From Pontederia crassipes (taxonomy: Eukaryota; Streptophyta; Magnoliopsida; Commelinales; Pontederiaceae): DNA of 64,000 bases. The stretch covers positions 41,580,353-41,644,352 of the forward strand of contig CM060198.1 in assembly GCA_030549335.1 (NCBI GenBank). Reading direction: 5' to 3'. Below the pieces are notes generated by a model that was given only the letters and a program-made list of their open reading frames with translations, was not told the origin of the DNA and searched no databases. Within the stretch, counting starts at the first letter, position 1, and the number at the start of each line of letters is the position of its first letter. Positions 58,131 to 64,000 of the stretch are shown here, piece by piece. A program made the translations under genes and the position numbers.

Positions 58131-61100
58131 GGCTCATCTCTTGGAATTGTTGGGGGGCTTTTAGGATCGTGTCCGGAACTGCCTCAGCGACCTTATCAAG
58201 GAACACCATCCGAACTTTCTCGTACTAGTCAAAACACATTCTTCCTCACAACGCTCGCTTACTGTCATTCGTAGATTAGGTTCTTCTTAGCAGTGTAATT
58301 TTTGGCTAGGCACCGGCCACTCTGGTGTCATTATCCTTGCTTGGCGTGGAAACGACATCTGGGTCACCCCGATTGGTCAGGATGCTCAATCCATCCATGT
58401 TGTAGTCTCCTTTAAAAATTTCTCTTTCTTGCTAATGTGTGTCTATGCCAGTGTCACACCTTCTCTCAAGAATGATCTCTGGCGACGATTGTCATAGTTG
58501 GATACCTCGAGCCTTCCTGGGATGATTAAAGGGGACTTCAACTTGATCATCTCCTCTTCTGGAAAAATGGGAGGCAAGACCATTACATATACAATTTTTC
58601 TCTCTCTCTTCTAAATCTCCTAAGCTCGCAGGGTCTAATGGATGCACATTGCTCGGGTAACCGCTTCACTTGGTGTAACAATCGCCTCGGCCCTAACAGA
58701 ATCAAATGCAAACTTGATAGGTTTCATATCAATTCCTTTTGGCTTTTAAACTTTCCCAATCTCTCTGTTACTTCTCTAATCCGATGTGTTTCTGACCATT
58801 CTTTGCTGCTATTTTCCGCAAATACATTTACTAGGAAATCTAAATCCTTCAATTTTGAAAATTTTTTGTTTGATTATGAGGAACCTAAAAACATCACTCA
58901 ACAGGTGTGGTTGAACCGAACTCTAAAAATAGACATACATCGTTCCCTCTGTGAGATCAAAACAAAAATATTAAAGTGGAACAAAGAAACCCTAGGCTCC
59001 TTAGACCGTCGGTTGGCCACTGTCAAGCAAGACATCCTCCTCCTGGAGGCTAAGGATGATAGCGTTGGACCAGATGATAATGATATAAGAAAACTTAGAT
59101 CCCTCTATCACCTCCATGCGCCTTACCTTTTCCAGATCACCTTGAAATGGTGGAGTAAGTCTCGTGTCAAATGGCTAGAGCAAGGTGACAAGAACTCCAA
59201 GTTCTTTCATCTTACCACCATTACTAGGCATCAAAAGAATGTGATCAATCAAATTACAAATACTAAGAACCCCAGCACACATATAACTGAAGAACACCTA
59301 ATTATTGAAAAATTTTCTCAGTTTTACATAGATCTTTGGAAACCCTCAACTAATCTTGACATTCCAATTGAGTGTTGGCCTAACCTGCCCTCATTACCTA
59401 ATTCCTGGCATGATCATCTTGTTACCCCTATCACCCCTACTGAGATCCGTGAGGCTATATGGCACATGCTACCGGACAAAGCCCCAGGCCGAGATGGGTT
59501 CACTCTGGAATTTTTTAAAAAAAATTGGGACATCATGGGACCTGACATATCAAAGGAAATCATAAACTTTTTTTATACCAGACACATGCCCAATCAATGG
59601 TCAATCACAAATATAATCTTTATCCCTAAATCCCCACATTGCCCTTTGCAACGTGCTCTATCGTATTACGGCCAAGATCCTTGCCACAAGATTGAAACCC
59701 ACTCTTACTCAACTCATTGACTTTGCACATACCTCCTTTCTTTCGGGTAGGTCTATACATGATAAAATCTTAACCATCCAAGAGATAGTTCACTGTATGA
59801 GGAAAGGCAAGAAAAAAATACATGATACTTAAGACAGATATGGCCAAGGCTTTCGATAGAATATCCTGGATTTCATCTATAATGTCCTTATTATTATGAA
59901 CTTCCCTTCTAAATTTATATCTTGGATAATGCTATGTGTCAGGTCCCCTACCTTTTGTTGTAGCATAAATGGCACTCTCTCTGCTCCTTTTGGTAGCTCC
60001 AAGGGTATTCGGCAAGGGGATCCCCTCTCGCCATACCTCTTTATCATTGTTAAACAAACTCTGTCCTCCCTCTTAAATCAAGTTGTTCTCGACAGGGGCA
60101 TTCTTCCTTTTAAAGTGGGTTCATCTACTATTAGTCATTTACCTTATGCTGACAACCTTCTTATATGTGCATAGGCTAATGTCAAAAATTGCAGGAACAT
60201 CAAAAAAATTATGCACCTCTACTACTTGCTCACAAATCAACTTACTAATTTGGATAAATCTTATGTCTACTTACCCCCTGGTTTACCTTGTAGGAGGAAA
60301 CAAGTAATTACTTCTACCCTGGGCATTAAGCATGGCACCTTTCCTTTGGTTTACTTGGGTGTTCCTATATCCATTAAATGTGTCACCAAAAGACAACATC
60401 ACTCTCTAATTGAAAAGGTCTCTGACCGCCTGTCTAGCAAGAAAGGTAAGCTTCTAAATCAGACTGGTAGGCTAACACTCATTAAATCTGTCCTGAATTC
60501 CTTCCCCTCCCATATCTTTGCATCTACTTATGTTTGCAACTCTACTATTACACTTCTTGAAAAATTAAATAGAACTTTCCTGTGGTCATCTGTGGTAATA
60601 AAGGCTCTCATCTCTTAAGTTGGCAGACCATCCAACTCCCCATCTCCTCTGGGGCTCTTGGTATTAAAAATTTACACCTCATGCGTACGTCTCTTTTGGC
60701 CAAAACAATCATGGATGTCCTTAATGATTCTGATAGTGTTTGGGTTAATCTTGTTGTAAACAAATATGGCCCACTACATCCATGGCAGGATACTAACCCC
60801 TGCAGGTCACCAGCCTAGTCTTGGCGAGCCATTCTTCTATGTGTTAATGATATGGAAACGACATCAAACGGTACATTGGTAATGGGAATTCTACAAGCAC
60901 CTTTTTAGACCCTTGGCTCTTCACGACTCCCGTATACTTAATGCCTACTTTTGTTACTACTAACCTGGCTATACACATGTCTAATGTTTCCTTTTTCATC
61001 TCTGATGGTAAGTGGAACCTATCTTTACTTGAATGTTACTTTGGCCCTTCTCCTGTGTCGGCTGTATCCTCCATTTTCTTGCCCCCAATGCCAATGATGA

Positions 61101-62160
61101 CTACTAGTTGTGGATGCATCATCCAAGTGGGAAATCTCGGCTAAAATTGTTTATAATCAGTTGTGCTACCAAACAACTCCGCCGTAGGATTTTCGGCTGT
61201 TTGCTTGGACTGATATTTGGATCCTTTGCATTCGTCATAAGCTTAAGATTTTTTGTGGAAACTTAAACACAACAGGTTACAAACTCTTGACCTTATCATG
61301 CACTTTAACTCAAATGTTTCCACTTCGTGTGCTTTCTGTGGTCTGGCTGCTGAGACTATTACTCACCTATTCTTTGAATGCTCTATTGCAAATGCTATTT
61401 GGAATCAATTTTCTAATTTTACGTGATATGTTTTTCGATGTCGTCTCTCTTGGTCTTCAAGCAAGCAATTGGACTAGGGAGGGGAATGACATGGACCCCC
61501 ATCCTCGACTACCCTGAGATCACTTTTTGCATTTTTCTTATGGAATCTTTGGCTTATTCGTAATGATGCCCATTTTTAGTCCAAGCATGCTACGATTTTT
61601 CTGATGTGGAAGAGGGTTCTGGCCAATCACAATGAATATATTAGACATAATCTGTCTGAGGCACACACCTGCACTACCTCCCCCTGTGACCTTTCGGTCC
61701 AGTCCACCCCTGGTTGGGTTCGCCTAAACTCTGATGGGTCCTTTTGTGAGCCGGGGCAAGCTGGAGGTGCCAGTTATGTTATTCGCACTGATAATGGTGG
61801 TTTCATTTATGCAAGGGCTTTGAGATATGATGCGGGCACGATACTAGAAACTGAAGCTCGGGGGCACATGATGGGTATTCGTCGCTGCATACGGTTGGGC
61901 CTACAGTAGGTCTCGTGCCAGACGGACTCTGCTCTTTTGGTGGATATCATTTACAAGAGGAAGCCATGCCCTTGGAAGATTCTTAACATTGTACGCCATA
62001 TATATGAACCTTTTCCAATTTTTTACTTGTCACCACATATAACGCGAAGCGAATAGGGCCGCAGATTTTTTTGGCAACGTATGGTCGAAACTCGGTCTCC
62101 GACAATTTTTGGGAGGATAGCCCGCCTCAGGGGGTTCTCAGGTTTTTGTACTAGGACAAT
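58127..62160 (+). pseudogene. LINE ORF2: endonuclease, reverse transcriptase, RNase H
   Basis: ATG at 58127 opens MRLISWNCWGAF, the start of the APE-type endonuclease. HPNFLVLVKTH shows Lys where the catalytic Glu (ETH) is expected. IKGDFNLI, FTWCNNR, KLDRF and SDHS (58530-58810) complete the endonuclease. RT follows: LPDKAPGRDGF (about 59475), KTDMAKAFDR (about 59828), GIRQGDPLSPYLF (about 60010) and YADNLL (about 60145), the last replacing the YADD active site. zf-RVT traces lie at 61290-61400. RNase H (WVRLNSDGSFCEPG, ETEARGHMMG, TDSALLVDII) lies at 61710-61960. Many frameshifts. Confidence 0.83.
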
Positions 62161-62202
62161 TTCCCACCTTAATCTAAGTTAACGCCTTTCTTCTTAAAAA
62201 AA

Positions 62203-62757
62203 GTGTCATGATGTGTGTAAAATGTAAATACATGGGGCCACGTATATACCCTCCACATAAAGTGTCATGCTTTGAATATGTGGTGTTAATAATACAATTC
62301 CTTTATGATTTTCCTTTTTTCTTACACTTTATTTTGTTCTCTTTTCTCCCTCTTTTATTACCTTCTAAACGTTTCTCATTTGATTTATTACATTCTTTTG
62401 GTCTCTCCTCTTTTATCACTCAATTTCAAATAGTTCTTTCTTTATTTTTCTCCTATGTCCACCTTAATTATGTCCTATATTTTCGTTATGATATCCTTTT
62501 AAATTTTCTTGTTATCTTTTGTACCTTTTTCTTTCTTTTCTTTTTCTTTCATTTTTTTTGTCTTCCTTAAGAGTTATTTTCTTTAACTAAGGGTGTAAGA
62601 AAAATAAAATATGAAAACTACAAAATTGACTAAAAAATAACATTTTTCTAAACTAGGAAGAAATCTAGAGTCTAGACAGTTTTTAAATTTTAAAAATAAC
62701 TCGAAGATTTTGACATAAATATAATATTGTTATCATGAAAAATCGTTCGTCGTAAAT
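62203..62757. other. T-rich pyrimidine tract, no gene
   Basis: 62290-62580 is extremely T/C-rich on the + strand. Its Phe/Leu-rich reading frame is composition-driven. Nothing else recognised. Confidence 0.6.
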
Positions 62758-64000
62758 GACTACAAGAAAACAGGCGATTAGCGACGCAAAATAGCATCCC
62801 AATTCTAGTGACTCTATGTCGATGTCACGAGCGTCGTTATAGCGCCGCAGTTGATTCCCAAAACGGAGACGCTACTTGCATCTGAATAGCATCACATTAG
62901 CATCATATTCCTATTGTTGCCTACGCATGTAACACATTCAATGCTTAATTGGCTCTATTTTAACACTTACTTGACGTCTCATAACCATATATGTTTGAGG
63001 AACATATATGTTAAATAAGAAATAGATAACTATATATACGCTCTCTATATTTATATAACTATATGTTATCTATTTTGACGCAACCCCATTTATGTTATCT
63101 ATACTATACTTTAATGAATAAATAAATTAAATATTATATATGTACCTTCAACATATATATGTATTCCTACATAATTACTTATATATGCCTACATCATAGG
63201 AGTGTTCCTAAATATATAATTTGTTACCTATATTATATATGTTACTTATGCATACAATATATATCATATCTTAATTATAAATATATTATTTTTATATTCT
63301 TATTCATGAAGTTATGATGGTTGAATTAAGAGACATGATTTGTTACAAATTATCCCATTTTAGTGACGAAGTGGAGGATCAATAGCATCTACATAACGCC
63401 GCAATAGGAGTCGCAATTATGGTCGACGCTACAGAGACACTATTGGCGTCTCTCTGGCGTCTCGTTATTGGGACGAACACATATGAGATGCTACATCGAT
63501 GTTAGTGTGTCGCTAATATGTTTTAGCAACTCATTAGAGTCGCTATAGCGCCGTAGTAGTCGACATTTTATTATATCACTTAATCGGGCACATATAAATA
63601 TATAAATACACGTATATACTTATACTTATATATAATAAGTACACATATACATATTATTATCACTTAATCTCGCACATATAAATATATACATACATATATA
63701 TACTTATAATACATATATATATACACGTTATTGCCACTTAATCTCGCACATATATAGACATATACATACACGTATATACTTATAATACATATAGATATAC
63801 ACATTGTTGTGACTTAATCTCGCACGCGTAGACATATACGTACACATATATTAGATAAATATATATATATACACATACAGTTTTGTCATATACACATATA
63901 CATATAGACTTATAACTTTATATACATATCTATGAATAATTATATATGCATTCTATAATTTTTAGATTATGGGAAGGGAACAAAACGACTGGAATGGGGC
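62758..64000 (+). mobile_element. CACTA transposon 4, 5' end, continues beyond window
   Basis: Begins GACTACAAGAAAACAGGCG, the family's CACTACAAGAAAA terminus with its first base changed. GCGTC/GACGC motifs follow at 62780-62900 and 63370-63560. 63160-63360 and 63570-64000 are inverse matches of the right end of CACTA 2 (about 35240-34990 and 34800-34390), including GGAAGGGAACAAAAC at the window edge. It is thus the 5' side of a family member in plus orientation; the transposase lies outside. Confidence 0.82.

Larger units (their letters stand above)
56369..62202 (+). mobile_element. L1-clade LINE, near full length, dead
   Basis: Two-ORF non-LTR element: ORF1 (gag-like), ORF2 with endonuclease, RT and C-terminal RNase H domain, ending in a short A run (62196-62202). 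Possible target duplication AAAGTG(C/T)CATG at 56358-56368 and 62200-62210 (10 of 11 bases; the last As overlap the tail). A 15-C run is at 56427-56441 in the 5' part. Stops and frameshifts throughout. About 5.8 kb, normal for plant L1. Confidence 0.85.

Noticed and set aside
62208..62570. Phe/Leu-rich open frame
   Set aside because: T-rich composition artefact with no motif.
1..64000. tRNA, rRNA or microRNA genes
   Set aside because: No cloverleaf anticodon arms, rRNA signatures or convincing long hairpins outside TE termini were recognised by eye; a dedicated scan would be needed to exclude small ones.

Overview
The window is repeat-dominated nuclear DNA from a flowering plant, probably a monocot. 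The evidence is nested Ty1/copia, Ty3/gypsy, CACTA and LINE elements, a GT61 glycosyltransferase pseudogene whose FSTGGY-type motifs resemble the large grass/monocot clade, and a single GC-rich, intronless gene in otherwise AT-rich DNA. I cannot name the species. The only apparently intact host gene is a nepenthesin/CDR1-type aspartic protease at 51723-53123 (+).

Layout. 1-5927: minus-strand Sirevirus-like copia element, 3' end outside the window. It sits in a CACTA transposon whose 3' end is at 7353. That CACTA sits in a GT61 pseudogene (minus strand, pieces at 7354-8074 and 15470-15755). The GT61 piece is split again by a gypsy-type solo LTR (8075-15469, TSD TGGTA), which itself carries a Tork-type copia element (10606-15280, TSD GGCCA). 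15756-16690 holds a decayed Sirevirus-like LTR. 16691-18764 is a second gypsy solo LTR (TSD TAGAA). A decayed minus-strand chromovirus of that LTR's family runs from about 20383 to 43284. Its 3' LTR is interrupted by a full-length CACTA transposon (21097-35764, TSD TAC), and that CACTA has a gag-only, TR-GAG-like copia element (21978-26889, TSD ATAGC) in its last TNP1-like exon. The chromovirus pol is broken between RNase H and integrase by two more insertions (37276-40166 and 40214-41871). 43285-44641 is a junction of two LTR fragments. A third CACTA, internally deleted, fills 45115-50859 and contains a truncated CACTA-like terminus. The protease gene follows, then AT-rich DNA with decayed repeats, an L1-clade LINE (56369-62202, +), and the 5' end of a fourth CACTA (62758 to the window end).

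Interplay. The copia element at 1-5927 and the gag-only element share LTR termini, primer-binding site, TATA context and gag N-terminus, so the gag-only element was plausibly mobilised by relatives of the first. CACTA 1, 2 and 4 are one family, recognised by GCGTC/GACGC-rich subterminal DNA. Every TE protein read here carries stops, frameshifts or lost catalytic residues, so this is a layered fossil record; insertion order can be read from the nesting.
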